Shown piece by piece: positions 17,541-26,751 of a DNA stretch of 64,000 bases. Made by a program: the position numbers and the translations under genes. The notes under the pieces were generated by a model that was not told the origin of the DNA, made no database searches, and saw only the letters and a list, made by a program, of their open reading frames with translations. Origin of the DNA: JAGWRI01 sp963728785 (GTDB lineage: Bacteria > Gemmatimonadota > Gemmatimonadetes > Gemmatimonadales > Gemmatimonadaceae); NCBI GenBank assembly GCA_963728785.1, contig CAVSKV010000002.1, forward strand, positions 1,426,001 to 1,490,000, in the 5' to 3' direction. Position 1 is the stretch's first letter. Each line of letters starts with the position of its first letter.

Positions 17541-18703
17541 CCATGCGGGTCTATCTCGTCAACAACGGCATCCTCGGCCATAGATCCGTAGCGCGCGTCA
17601 TGGACGCCGCGCTTACTAACGAAGCTGACCTGTCGGTGGCCCACGTGAACCTCAGCGCAGCGCTGACCACCCCGGAACGAGTTGTACGCCGCATCATGTG
17701 TTGGGGAGCGCGCGCACCGACGAATCGGGCCGACGCCCTCACGTTTGCCCGCTGGCGGCGCGAGCTGCACATGGGCATGCTGGCGACACGCCGGCTCCGG
17801 GCGGCAGAGCAGCGAGGGGGAACGGCCGATGTCCTGCACTTTCACACACAGGCCACGGCCTGGACTTCGGTGGCGCGAATGCGGCATACGCCGTCGATCG
17901 TCTCCATCGACATCACGCAGCGTCTGGCGAGTTGCGAGGTGCCGGATGGCATGCGGCGGTGGCAGTACGAAGCCTGTGCGTCGCGTGACCGGGCCGTGTT
18001 TCGGGCGGCACAAGCTATCGTGGTCACCTCGCAGTGGGCAGCCGACGATCTCATGCGCGAGCTTCCCGAACGTGCTGATCGGATTCATGTCATGCCGTAT
18101 CCCGTGCCGCTGGAGGGATTTGCTGCCGACTGGACCACCGAGCGGGCCGCACGAGGGGGGTCTGTTCGTGTGTTGTTCGTGGGCGGGGATTTTCCGCGAA
18201 AAGGTGGGTGGGACCTGGTCGAGGCTTGGCGTGCGGCGCAACTGGGCCCCCAGGCAGAGCTGCACCTGATCACCGACTGGCCACTCGACGCCCGGAAATT
18301 GCCCGCCAACACCGTTGTGCACGCCAGCGTCCGCGCATATACGCTGGCGTGGTTCGATCAATGGCGTGCGGCGGACATATTCGTCTTGCCAACAAGAGCG
18401 GAGGCCTTCGGCATGGTGTTTCAGGAGGCTGCAGCCGCCGGGCTCCCAAGCATTGGCACGAATTTCAATGCTGTACCGGAACTGGTCATCGACGGCGTAA
18501 CCGGGATGCTGGTCCCCGTGCACGACCGCGGTGCACTGACTGCGGCATTGCGGCAACTTGTGGCCCATCCGGGGATCCGTCGTCGCATGGGAGAGGCCGC
18601 TCGCCAGCGCGTGGCCCGTGTCGGTGCTCCGGCAGTATATGGGGCTCGCCTAGCCCGGCTGATGCGCGACATTTCCACCCCTCGTTCCAGTCCGAGTTCA
18701 TGA
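17537..18703 (+). CDS. Glycosyltransferase family 4
   Basis: 388 residues from ATG 17537. The C-terminal half has VLFVGGDFPRKGGWDLV and PTRAEAFGMVFQEAAAAGLPSIGT, the GT4 donor motif. The N-terminal acceptor half diverges from the other GT4 proteins of the operon and includes DVLHFHTQATAW. ATGA overlaps on both sides. Sugar specificity cannot be predicted. Confidence 0.8.
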   Translation: MTMRVYLVNNGILGHRSVARVMDAALTNEADLSVAHVNLSAALTTPERVVRRIMCWGARAPTNRADALTFARWRRELHMGMLATRRLRAAEQRGGTADVLHFHTQATAWTSVARMRHTPSIVSIDITQRLASCEVPDGMRRWQYEACASRDRAVFRAAQAIVVTSQWAADDLMRELPERADRIHVMPYPVPLEGFAADWTTERAARGGSVRVLFVGGDFPRKGGWDLVEAWRAAQLGPQAELHLITDWPLDARKLPANTVVHASVRAYTLAWFDQWRAADIFVLPTRAEAFGMVFQEAAAAGLPSIGTNFNAVPELVIDGVTGMLVPVHDRGALTAALRQLVAHPGIRRRMGEAARQRVARVGAPAVYGARLARLMRDISTPRSSPSS

Positions 18704-19557
18704 CCGACGATCTGCGCCGCGTGGCTTCCAGCGATCGCTACGGTCGCCCGCCACTCCTCGAACGCCTCGGCAACCGTGTGGGGCGCGTAGTCAGTGACGG
18801 GTGGCTGCGGCGTATACTGCGCGCCGGGTTTCGGGGTGCGTTGGGGATGGCAACACGGGGGGGGCCGCGCAGCGTGCTGCCGCATGGCGAAGTCGTGCGA
18901 ATCGCTCCCGAGTATCGATACCTAACGTGGAACCCCATGGAATACGAAGCATTCCGTGCAGTATTGCGACCGGGCGACACTGCGCTGGATGTCGGGGCGA
19001 ATGTGGGCGCGTATGCGCTGCTGTTTGGCCTATGGGTAGGAAAGAGCGGCCGCGTGCTGGCGTTTGAACCGGCACCGGAGGCATACGCAGGATTGCGGCG
19101 ACATCTCGCGCTCAACCGGCTGGATGACTGCGTGCAGGCGGTGCATGCTGCGGTCGCTGACACGGTGGGGGAAGCATCGTTCGTGAGCGAGGGATCTCAG
19201 GGTACGAACCACCTAGCGTCCCAGGGTGGATCCAACACGGGTACGCTGATCCGTGTGCCGACGACGACGATCGATGCTTTCTGCGCCGAGTACAATCTGC
19301 ATCCGCGGCTGATAAAGATCGATGTGGAGGGCGCAGAGCTGGCGGTGCTGCGTGGGGCGCGCCGGACGATCGCTGCGATGGAGCGTGACGCTGGCATCTT
19401 CGTGGAAATGCATCCGGCTGCCTGGGACGCAATAGGGCAATCGGCGCATGCCTTGCACGCCGAGTTGGCAGCTCAGGGACTCCAGTCAGTGCCATTGGGC
19501 GAGACCATCGATCCGTGGACGCTTGAGGGAGAATGCATGCGGTTGGAGCGCCGCTGA
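18700..19557 (+). CDS. FkbM-family methyltransferase
   Basis: 285 residues. After a basic N-terminus, residues 85-230 form the FkbM domain: DTALDVGANVGAYALLFG (motif I), VLAFEPAPEAYAGLRRHL, then LIKIDVEGAELAVLRGA and FVEMHP. FkbM-type enzymes O-methylate sugars and polyketides; three further methyltransferases in this operon suggest a heavily methylated polysaccharide. Its stop is followed by a 3-bp gap before the next ATG, one of the few junctions here without overlap. Confidence 0.85.
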   Translation: MTDDLRRVASSDRYGRPPLLERLGNRVGRVVSDGWLRRILRAGFRGALGMATRGGPRSVLPHGEVVRIAPEYRYLTWNPMEYEAFRAVLRPGDTALDVGANVGAYALLFGLWVGKSGRVLAFEPAPEAYAGLRRHLALNRLDDCVQAVHAAVADTVGEASFVSEGSQGTNHLASQGGSNTGTLIRVPTTTIDAFCAEYNLHPRLIKIDVEGAELAVLRGARRTIAAMERDAGIFVEMHPAAWDAIGQSAHALHAELAAQGLQSVPLGETIDPWTLEGECMRLERR

Positions 19558-19560
19558 CCG

Positions 19561-20748
19561 ATGCGCATCCTCTTCGTGAACGATGGAGTGGGCGATGCGG
19601 GTGGTGTGCAACTCTATCTCGAGGCCATCGCCCGGGCACTTCGGTTGCGCGGGCATGAACTCGCGTTGCTGCATGTCGATCCGTTGCGCCTAGCGGGGGC
19701 GTCACCGGTGGGCACCGACGCCCCGCATTTCTGCGTGACGAGTCTTGGGGCTGCCGGTGCCGTGGAAGCGTCGGCGGCCTGGCAGCCGACGGTCGCGTTC
19801 TCCCATAACATGCGGGTGCTTGCCGTGGAACGGGAACTGCTGGACCGAATGCCGGTGGTGAAGATGATGCACGGCTATTTCGGGACGTGTGCGGGAGGGC
19901 ACAAGATGCATGCCTGGCCCAGGCCCGTCGCGTGCGACCGGACGTTTGGCGCGGCGTGTCTGGCGCTCTATCTGCCGCGGCACTGCGGACAGTGGAGCGC
20001 GGCCAAACTCGCACAGCAGTATGCGTGGGCACGATCGCAGCACGCACTACTCGACACTTACGAGACGATCATGGTGGCGAGCGATCACATGCGTCGCGAG
20101 TACACGAGGCACGGGCTGGCAGGCGATCGGGTAATCGTGAACCCCCTGTTTCCGCTCGAACTCCCTGCGTCAGCGGCTCCGATGCCGGACGAGTTCCGGG
20201 TGGTCTTCCTCGGGCGAATGACGGCGCTCAAAGGCGGTGACGTCCTCATCCGCGCAGTGGCTGCGGCATCGCATGAGATCGGTGCGGCATTGAACCTCAC
20301 GCTCGCTGGTGATGGCCCGAGCCGGCGAACGTGGGAGGCGTTGAGCGCGTCCCTGGGCGTAGGCGCCACATTCACGGGATGGATCGATGGCTCGGCCCGG
20401 ACAGCGCTCTATCGAAGCGCCTCGCTCATTGCGGTGCCCAGCCTGTGGCCGGAGCCGTTCGGGCTCACGGGGTTGGAAGGGGGCGCGCACGGGGCAGCGG
20501 CGGTGGCGTTCGACGTGGGCGGAATCTCCGCCTGGCTCCGCCACGGGGAGAACGGATGGCTCGTGAGCCCAAGCGCCGGTACCGACGGGCTTGCCCGCGC
20601 TCTCGTCGAAGCATTCGGTGATCGTACGGCGCTCCGCGCACGCCGGGCCGGCGCGCGTCGGGTGGCAGAGGAGCTCTCCCTCACGCGCCACGCCGACGCA
20701 CTGGAACCCATACTATCGCGGGCCGCCTCACAAGCGATACGGTCGTGA
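19561..20748 (+). CDS. Glycosyltransferase family 4 with internal cysteine cluster
   Basis: 395 residues. Starts MRILFVNDGVGDAGGVQLYL. Around residues 105-145 there are four cysteines (GTCAGG, VACDRT, AACLAL, RHCGQW), a pattern seen in a subgroup of GT4 enzymes that may bind a metal structurally. The C-terminal half has VVFLGRMTALKGGDVLI and EPFGLTGLEGGAHGAAAVAFD, a variant of the donor motif. GTGA overlap with the next gene. Confidence 0.8.
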   Translation: MRILFVNDGVGDAGGVQLYLEAIARALRLRGHELALLHVDPLRLAGASPVGTDAPHFCVTSLGAAGAVEASAAWQPTVAFSHNMRVLAVERELLDRMPVVKMMHGYFGTCAGGHKMHAWPRPVACDRTFGAACLALYLPRHCGQWSAAKLAQQYAWARSQHALLDTYETIMVASDHMRREYTRHGLAGDRVIVNPLFPLELPASAAPMPDEFRVVFLGRMTALKGGDVLIRAVAAASHEIGAALNLTLAGDGPSRRTWEALSASLGVGATFTGWIDGSARTALYRSASLIAVPSLWPEPFGLTGLEGGAHGAAAVAFDVGGISAWLRHGENGWLVSPSAGTDGLARALVEAFGDRTALRARRAGARRVAEELSLTRHADALEPILSRAASQAIRS

Positions 20749-21911
20749 AGACCCAATGGCACCTCGTGACGGGTGAATACCCCCCGCAGGCCGGAGGCGT
20801 GAGCGACTACACCGCGTCGTTGGCGCGCGCGCTGACCGCGGCGGGTGGCGACGTCCATGTTTGGGCGCCGCCGGCCGCGACCGAGATGCAAGCCGAAATG
20901 GCTGCCGACATCCAGATACACCGCCTTGCGGACGTGTTCGGTGAGCAGTCCCTGCGCGATCTCACTTCGGGACTTGACGCGTGCCCGGAACCACGGATCC
21001 TCCTCGTGCAGTACGTGCCGCATGCGTTTGGCTCACGCGGGATGAACGTGCGGTTCTGCCGATGGGCGCAACGCCGCGCACGCGAGACCAAAGACGATGT
21101 GCGAGTAATGTTCCACGAACCCTACTACCCGTTCGGCGCATGGCCGCTCCACCGCAACGTACTTGCGCTGGCCAATCGTCTCATGGCCGCGCTCCTGTTG
21201 TCGGACGCCCGCCTGGCGTACGTCTCGACCCGAGCATGGGAGCGTCGGTTGAGCCGGTACGCGCCGCGGGCGCTTCGCTTCGTGTGGCTTCCCATCCCCG
21301 CTTTGGTGCCGCCGGCCCAGAATGCCGCGCGGGTAGCCGAATGGCGAGCGCGTATTGGGCCGCCGGCTGGTGGACATGTCATCGGGCACTTCGGCACGTA
21401 TGGTGTGCTCGTGACCGAGTTGCTTGCGCCCACACTGGAACTGGTACTGACGGAACGACCGGCGGTGCGGGTGTGTCTGATCGGGCCGGGGAGCGACGCC
21501 TTCGCCGATCGGCTCTGCGCCGCGCACGACAATTGGCGTGAACGGCTAACGATCACCGGACGGCTCGCCGCGTCCGAGGTGTCGGTGTGTCTCAAGGCGT
21601 GCGACGTGGCGCTGCAACCCTACGCCGACGGCGCAAGTGGCCGGCGGACGACGCTGATGGCCGCGCTGGTGAATGGGGTCGCGACAGTGACAAACCGCGG
21701 AGGAGCGACCGAAGATGACTGGTCGGCCAGCGGAGCGGTGGTCCTTGCGGCGCACGGGCAGCCGCGAACGCTGTGCGATGCCATCGAACGCGTGCTCGAC
21801 GACGATGCGCTCCGTGGCCGACTGGCGGCGGCCGGTGCGGCACTGTACACGCAGCGATTCTCAATCGAGCACACAATCGCGACCCTACTGGACGGGCGAG
21901 GCCGGACGTGA
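20745..21911 (+). CDS. Glycosyltransferase family 4-like
   Basis: 388 residues from GTG 20745. The start HLVTGEYPPQAGGVSDYT is the classic GT4 N-terminal strand and loop. The C-terminal half has GHVIGHFGTYG and CLKACDVALQPYADGASGRRTTLMAAL. The usual E-x7-E motif is replaced by the DGASGRRTTLMAAL segment, so the donor site is atypical. GTGA overlaps on both sides. Confidence 0.75.
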   Translation: MKTQWHLVTGEYPPQAGGVSDYTASLARALTAAGGDVHVWAPPAATEMQAEMAADIQIHRLADVFGEQSLRDLTSGLDACPEPRILLVQYVPHAFGSRGMNVRFCRWAQRRARETKDDVRVMFHEPYYPFGAWPLHRNVLALANRLMAALLLSDARLAYVSTRAWERRLSRYAPRALRFVWLPIPALVPPAQNAARVAEWRARIGPPAGGHVIGHFGTYGVLVTELLAPTLELVLTERPAVRVCLIGPGSDAFADRLCAAHDNWRERLTITGRLAASEVSVCLKACDVALQPYADGASGRRTTLMAALVNGVATVTNRGGATEDDWSASGAVVLAAHGQPRTLCDAIERVLDDDALRGRLAAAGAALYTQRFSIEHTIATLLDGRGRT

Positions 21912-22756
21912 CGGTCCTCGTGGGAATGAACTTCTATGCAGTGACCGGTGACGCAGGTCGCCGGCAGGAACGCGCCATTCGGGCGCTGCACGCTCTGGCC
22001 GACGTTCGCACGGTGAACCTGCAATGGCGCGACGACGTATTCGAAGTCGCTGGGATTCCGGCCCTGCCGGTGCTGCGAGCCGACTCGCGGACCGTCTCGG
22101 GGCGCGAGGGACGGCGGAAACCGATTATCTCCGAAATGCTCGACGCGCTCGCGGTTGTCGCCGCCGACCATCGGTGCCGGTCTTTTTTGTACGCCAATTC
22201 GGATATCGAGATCACGCCGGCGGCAATTGCGTTGATTGAGGGGTCGCAGCGAGATGGATTCGCATTCATGCGCACGGATCTGGATCCAGAGACCGGTATT
22301 GCCGTAGGCACGATGCGGTTCGGAGTCGACGCATTTGCGTTCGACGTATCCTGGTGGCGCCGCCATCGGCATCGGTTCCGTTCGTACATCGCCGGCGAGC
22401 CGGTCTGGGACAACGTATACCTCTCGGTCCTACTGACGCACGGGGACGCAGAGCTGATCGACCAAAAAGGAATGATATTGCACGAGCAGCACGCCTCGCC
22501 GTGGAAGACGAGCCCATTCAATGACTATACGTGGTTTCTCGCGGCGCTCGACCGGCCGTACTTCACGCAATGGGCAAGGTTTCATGCGGAATGGACCCGT
22601 TTACCGGAGGCCTCGGTGGATGCGCCGGCCGTCGAGGCGCTGCGCGTGCGGATCTTCACCCTGAATGAACTCCACCGCGGGCGCGTGGTGCAGTGGGGAC
22701 GCATGCTGAAGGCGCGGTTCCGGTATTCGGTTCAACAACGGCGCCGGTACCCATGA
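21908..22756 (+). CDS. Putative GT-A-like glycosyltransferase or unknown EPS protein, 282 aa
   Basis: 282 residues from GTG 21908. The family is not firmly recognised. FLYANSDIEITPAAIALI resembles the strand and DxD-type metal loop of GT-A enzymes (here NSDIE), and ILHEQHASPWKTSPFNDYTWFL resembles an acceptor-side segment. Its position inside the glycosyltransferase operon, with GTGA and ATGA overlaps, supports a role in the same polysaccharide. It could instead be a non-catalytic relative. Confidence 0.5.
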   Translation: MTVLVGMNFYAVTGDAGRRQERAIRALHALADVRTVNLQWRDDVFEVAGIPALPVLRADSRTVSGREGRRKPIISEMLDALAVVAADHRCRSFLYANSDIEITPAAIALIEGSQRDGFAFMRTDLDPETGIAVGTMRFGVDAFAFDVSWWRRHRHRFRSYIAGEPVWDNVYLSVLLTHGDAELIDQKGMILHEQHASPWKTSPFNDYTWFLAALDRPYFTQWARFHAEWTRLPEASVDAPAVEALRVRIFTLNELHRGRVVQWGRMLKARFRYSVQQRRRYP

Positions 22757-23907
22757 CTACCGGTCCGCTGCGCATCCTCCTATTGGGCGATTATCCGGCC
22801 GATCCACGTCTCGGATCAACCAAGGTGTACTACAAGTTGCGCGAGGAACTCGCAAAGCTGGGACACGAGTGCGACCTCATGCTGCAAGCGGACCTCGGTG
22901 AGTGGCCGCGCGCGCCGAAATTGCGGTGGGCGCTGGCGCCCGTGCTGGCGGCGCGAGCCGTAGCGCGGCGCGGCGCGGTGTATGACGTAATCGATGTGGC
23001 AAGCGCCGAAGGTTCCGTACTCGGGCTCCGGCGGGGATTGAGCCCCCGGGCGCGGATGGCAATCGTAAGCCGCTCGCATGGGCTGGAACACCGCCACTAT
23101 CAGAACCTACTCGACGATCACAGAGCCGGGCTGGCGCGAAAGGGATGGCACCGGCGCTGGTGGTATCCCATGGCGCGTCTGTCACAGGTGGCGCTGGCAG
23201 CTCGCTTGGCCGACCGGATGATCGTGCTCAATGCCGGAGACGCTGCATATGCCACCGCTCGTCGTTGGAAGGCGAGCGAGGATGTGGACGTCGTTCCCCA
23301 CGGTGTGTCGGCGCGATTCCTGGAAAGCGCGCCGGCGGCGGGAACAGAGCGGGGAGGTGGCATTCTGTTCTGCGGCACGTGGGTCGACATGAAGGGCGTC
23401 CAATATCTCGCAGCAGCGTTCTCGAACCTGGTCACTGCAGTACCCAGTGCACGCCTGACTGTGCTAGGGCCGGGCATACCCGACGAAGCCGTGCGTGCCC
23501 AATTCGCTCCGCACGCCCGAGCCGCCGTCACGATACTGCCTCGGGTGAGCGAGGAAGAGGTCATGCGCCACTATCGCGTCCACGATATGCTGGTGCTGCC
23601 GTCAAGTTTTGAAGGATTCGGCATGGTGGTTCTGGAGGCGATGAGCCAACGGCTCCCCGTAATCAGCACGCCGGTCGGCTGCGCGCCTGCGCTTGTGCAT
23701 GATAGAGAGACCGGGCTCCTCGTCGCGCCGCGTGCGCCGACCGAACTGACGGCAGCCATGCGGCATCTGCTTGACGACGCAGGGCTGCGGCGGCGTCTCG
23801 CCGAGAAGGCGTACGCCGTGGCAACCCGACACACGTGGGCGCGAACCGCAGAACGCACGGTCGAGGTGTACCGCCGGGCAATCGCCGCGCGAAGGGGGAG
23901 GGCGTGA
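22753..23907 (+). CDS. Glycosyltransferase family 4
   Basis: 384 residues from ATG 22753. N-terminal LRILLLGDYPADPRLGSTKV; C-terminal GGILFCGTWVDMKGVQYLAA and PSSFEGFGMVVLEAMSQRLPVI, the donor-binding E-x7-E motif. Retaining GT-B enzyme, specificity unknown. ATGA overlap upstream and GTGA overlap downstream. Confidence 0.85.
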   Translation: MTTGPLRILLLGDYPADPRLGSTKVYYKLREELAKLGHECDLMLQADLGEWPRAPKLRWALAPVLAARAVARRGAVYDVIDVASAEGSVLGLRRGLSPRARMAIVSRSHGLEHRHYQNLLDDHRAGLARKGWHRRWWYPMARLSQVALAARLADRMIVLNAGDAAYATARRWKASEDVDVVPHGVSARFLESAPAAGTERGGGILFCGTWVDMKGVQYLAAAFSNLVTAVPSARLTVLGPGIPDEAVRAQFAPHARAAVTILPRVSEEEVMRHYRVHDMLVLPSSFEGFGMVVLEAMSQRLPVISTPVGCAPALVHDRETGLLVAPRAPTELTAAMRHLLDDAGLRRRLAEKAYAVATRHTWARTAERTVEVYRRAIAARRGRA

Positions 23908-24824
23908 GCGGCGGCCCCCGCTTGTCGGTCGGAATCGCGAGCCGGGGCCGCGCGCCGTCGCTTACCCGCTGCATCACGTCGTTGGCCTGTCTCGACGAGA
24001 TTCTCGACGAGATCATCGTGGTCGATGATGGCACTGACGAGCCGATGGAACCCCTCGTTCGCGCCGCGCTAGCTCCAGCGGCGCAGCGGAAACTCCGGAT
24101 GAGTCGCTTTTCGCCAGGACGCGGCTTGGCGGCAGCGCGGTCGGAATGTGTCCGTCAGGCGCGCTCGGCTTGGGTGTTGAATCTGGATGACGACACGGTG
24201 GTGCCGTCGGCAGCGCCGGTGCTCGAGGCCCTGCGCACGATCGATTCGGATCCGCAGATCTTCGCTGTGGCGTTCGCGCAAGTGGAGGAGAATGGCAATC
24301 CCTGGCCAGCCGGTGCCCAGCCGGCACCCGGAGACACTCCTTGCTGGACGGCGGCCTTCATCGGGTTTGCGCACCTGGTTCGGCGGGACGCGTTCATGGC
24401 TCTGGGCGGGTTCCGGGAGCAACTCCTGATCTTCGGCGAAGAACGGGAACTCTGTCTGCGTGCCCTCGATGCAGGGCTCGGGGTCGTCTACCTGCCCGGT
24501 GCGCGCATTGCGCATCTACCCGATCCCGCCAATCGCGACATGCGGCGATATCTACGCCTTACGGTCCGCAACGGCGTGCTCTCATCGATCTACGATGACC
24601 CATTCCCAATTCTCTGCGTACGTGTGCCCATACGGCTCTATGCGTATTTGAGCATGAGACGTGGGTGGAACGTAGAGGATCCGGGTGGTTTCTGGCGTGT
24701 ACTGAGATGGATCGGGCGCGATCTGCCCGAAGCTGTGCGTCAGCGGCGCGCTGTGCGATGGGCCACGATCCGGCGTTGGCGCGAAGTCGCGCATGAGTCA
24801 CCTCCGTACCGGGGGCCGGCATGA
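23904..24824 (+). CDS. Glycosyltransferase family 2 (GT-A)
   Basis: 306 residues from GTG 23904. GT-A signature RLSVGIASRGRAPSLTRCI, EIIVVDDGTDEP, then WVLNLDDDTVVPSAAP with the DDD metal motif, and FGEERELCLRALDAGLGVVY for the acceptor side. Inverting-type enzyme of the exopolysaccharide pathway. The C-terminal 70 residues are basic and may contact the membrane. Confidence 0.85.
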   Translation: MSGGPRLSVGIASRGRAPSLTRCITSLACLDEILDEIIVVDDGTDEPMEPLVRAALAPAAQRKLRMSRFSPGRGLAAARSECVRQARSAWVLNLDDDTVVPSAAPVLEALRTIDSDPQIFAVAFAQVEENGNPWPAGAQPAPGDTPCWTAAFIGFAHLVRRDAFMALGGFREQLLIFGEERELCLRALDAGLGVVYLPGARIAHLPDPANRDMRRYLRLTVRNGVLSSIYDDPFPILCVRVPIRLYAYLSMRRGWNVEDPGGFWRVLRWIGRDLPEAVRQRRAVRWATIRRWREVAHESPPYRGPA

Positions 24825-25972
24825 AGAAACCACGACGCGTACTGACGATTGGCCATTCATACTGCGTTCGACGCAATCGCGAACTGGCCGAGGCAATTTG
24901 TGCAGCCGGCGGAGACCAATGGCAGGTGACGGTCGTTGCGCCAGAGACATTTCCCGGGGACCTGGGTCCCGTGATCACCCAACGGACCCTGTCGGAGCGG
25001 GCCGAGCTACGGACGGTGCCCGTTCATCGAGCGCGGCACATTCACGTGATGAGCTACGGCCAGGGGCTTCGCTCGTTACTCGACGACGTCTGGGACGTGG
25101 TGCATTGCTGGGAGGAACCGTACGTGCTCTCGGCCGCCCAGATCGCGCGGGCCTGCCGTCCTGCGTCAGCCCTTGTGTACGCCACCTTTCAGAACCTCGC
25201 CAAGACTTATCCGGTGCCATTCGGCGCCATAGAGCGGTTCAGTATGCACAGGGCGCGGGGGTGGGTCGCGTTCGGCACGTCGATTGCCGAAACACTTGTT
25301 GAACGCCCGGTGTACGCGGGGCGTCCACGAGCCACCATTCCGTTCGGCGTTGACGTTGATCGATTTGCGCCGGACACGGCAACCGGAGCGGCACTTCGCA
25401 CCCAACTGCGATGGCTTGACGGGGTGCCAGTGGTTGGGTTCCTGGGACGGTTCGTCGAAGCCAAGGGACTGCCACTGCTCCTTGATACGTTGCAGGATCT
25501 CGAGCGGCGTGGCGTGGCATGGCGTGCGCTGTTTGTAGGAGGGGGGCCGCTGGAAGCGCAATTACAGGCATTCGCCGCAGAGCGAGCAGGACGGGTATGC
25601 GTTGCCACGGGAGTGTCTCACGATGACGTACCGCGGTACCTGTGTGCGATGGACGTGCTTTGCGCGCCGAGCCAGTCGACCCCACGCTGGCGCGAGCAAT
25701 TCGGCCGGATGATCGTCGAAGGGTTCGCCTGCGGCGTACCTGTCGTGGGAAGTGACAGTGGGGAGATTCCGCACGTCATCGGGGACGGGGGAATCGTGGT
25801 CGGCGAGCAGGATCGGCAAGCGTGGAGCGACGCTCTGGCTGGTTTGCTCACCGACGCCGGGGCGCGTAGGGCCCTGGGCGGTCGAGGGCGCGAGCGTGCC
25901 GAGCGCGAATTTGCGTGGCCGGTAGTCGGACTCCGGCATCTGGCATTCTTTGAAAAGCTTCTGGAGAACTGA
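24821..25972 (+). CDS. Glycosyltransferase family 4
   Basis: 383 residues. N-terminal RRVLTIGHSYCVRRNRELA; C-terminal VVGFLGRFVEAKGLPLLLD and REQFGRMIVEGFACGVPVVGSDSG, the donor motif (EQFGRMIVEG). This form with GRMIVEG is typical of GT4 enzymes in exopolysaccharide loci. Its stop shares one base with the next ATG (TGATG). ATGA overlap at the start. Confidence 0.85.
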   Translation: MKKPRRVLTIGHSYCVRRNRELAEAICAAGGDQWQVTVVAPETFPGDLGPVITQRTLSERAELRTVPVHRARHIHVMSYGQGLRSLLDDVWDVVHCWEEPYVLSAAQIARACRPASALVYATFQNLAKTYPVPFGAIERFSMHRARGWVAFGTSIAETLVERPVYAGRPRATIPFGVDVDRFAPDTATGAALRTQLRWLDGVPVVGFLGRFVEAKGLPLLLDTLQDLERRGVAWRALFVGGGPLEAQLQAFAAERAGRVCVATGVSHDDVPRYLCAMDVLCAPSQSTPRWREQFGRMIVEGFACGVPVVGSDSGEIPHVIGDGGIVVGEQDRQAWSDALAGLLTDAGARRALGGRGRERAEREFAWPVVGLRHLAFFEKLLEN

Positions 25973-26751
25973 TGAGAAGCGACGACCAACAACTTGCTGC
26001 TGGCACCTACGCAAAGAAGCAGTTGTTCGGCGGGTGCTCGCTCTTGACCTGGAGCCACCGGCGACGGTTCGAGACGGCCCGCGTCCTGGCCGCTCCATAC
26101 AGTGGGAGACCACTCCTTGATTACGGTTGCGGCGATGGGACCTTCCTTGCCATGGTGCACACGGACTTTCCGAACTCCATCGGCGTGGAAGTCGATCCGG
26201 GGCTCCTCACAGCCTGCACGGAGCAGTTCGGCCATCTTGGCGGTCTGCGATTCCTGCTCGCCAGCGCGGCCGACGCGCTTCCGAGAGGGAGCGTCGGGAT
26301 CGTAATGTGTACGGAGGTGCTCGAGCACTGTCCCCCCGATGCGGTGGACGCAGCGCTGGCCCGCATGCAGCGGCTCGTAGCGTCCGACGGGCGGGTTATC
26401 ATCAGTGTCCCTGTCGAGACCGGGCTACCGCTCATCGTGAAGCAGGCAGCCCGCGCCGTCGCGGCCCGGCGTGTCTCCGCAGACTACCGCCATCGCGAAA
26501 TGTACGGCGCCCGCGACTTCCTGCGCATGCTCCATCCCGGCGACCACACGGTGGTGGAGCGGCCGGTGTATGAAACGAAATTCGAGTCAGGAATTCCGAA
26601 TCGTTATCACGGACACAAGGGGTTCAACTGGCGCGCCATGCGGCGTCGTATTGCGGAAACCTTTCGCATCGTCGAAATCCGTTTCTCACCAGTGCCGTGG
26701 CTCGGTCCTCAGTTTGCGAGTCAGGCCTGGTTTGTATGCGAGCCGCGATGA
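25972..26751 (+). CDS. Class I SAM-dependent methyltransferase
   Basis: 259 residues. Motif I is LLDYGCGDGTFLAMV (about 44-58), then VEVDPGLL, VMCTEVLEHCPPDAV and VIISVPVE in the usual class I order. After the core, HGHKGFNWRAMR and a basic tail extend the fold. Third methyltransferase of this type in the operon; probably acts on a sugar or the terminal residue of the glycan. Confidence 0.8.
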   Translation: MRSDDQQLAAGTYAKKQLFGGCSLLTWSHRRRFETARVLAAPYSGRPLLDYGCGDGTFLAMVHTDFPNSIGVEVDPGLLTACTEQFGHLGGLRFLLASAADALPRGSVGIVMCTEVLEHCPPDAVDAALARMQRLVASDGRVIISVPVETGLPLIVKQAARAVAARRVSADYRHREMYGARDFLRMLHPGDHTVVERPVYETKFESGIPNRYHGHKGFNWRAMRRRIAETFRIVEIRFSPVPWLGPQFASQAWFVCEPR

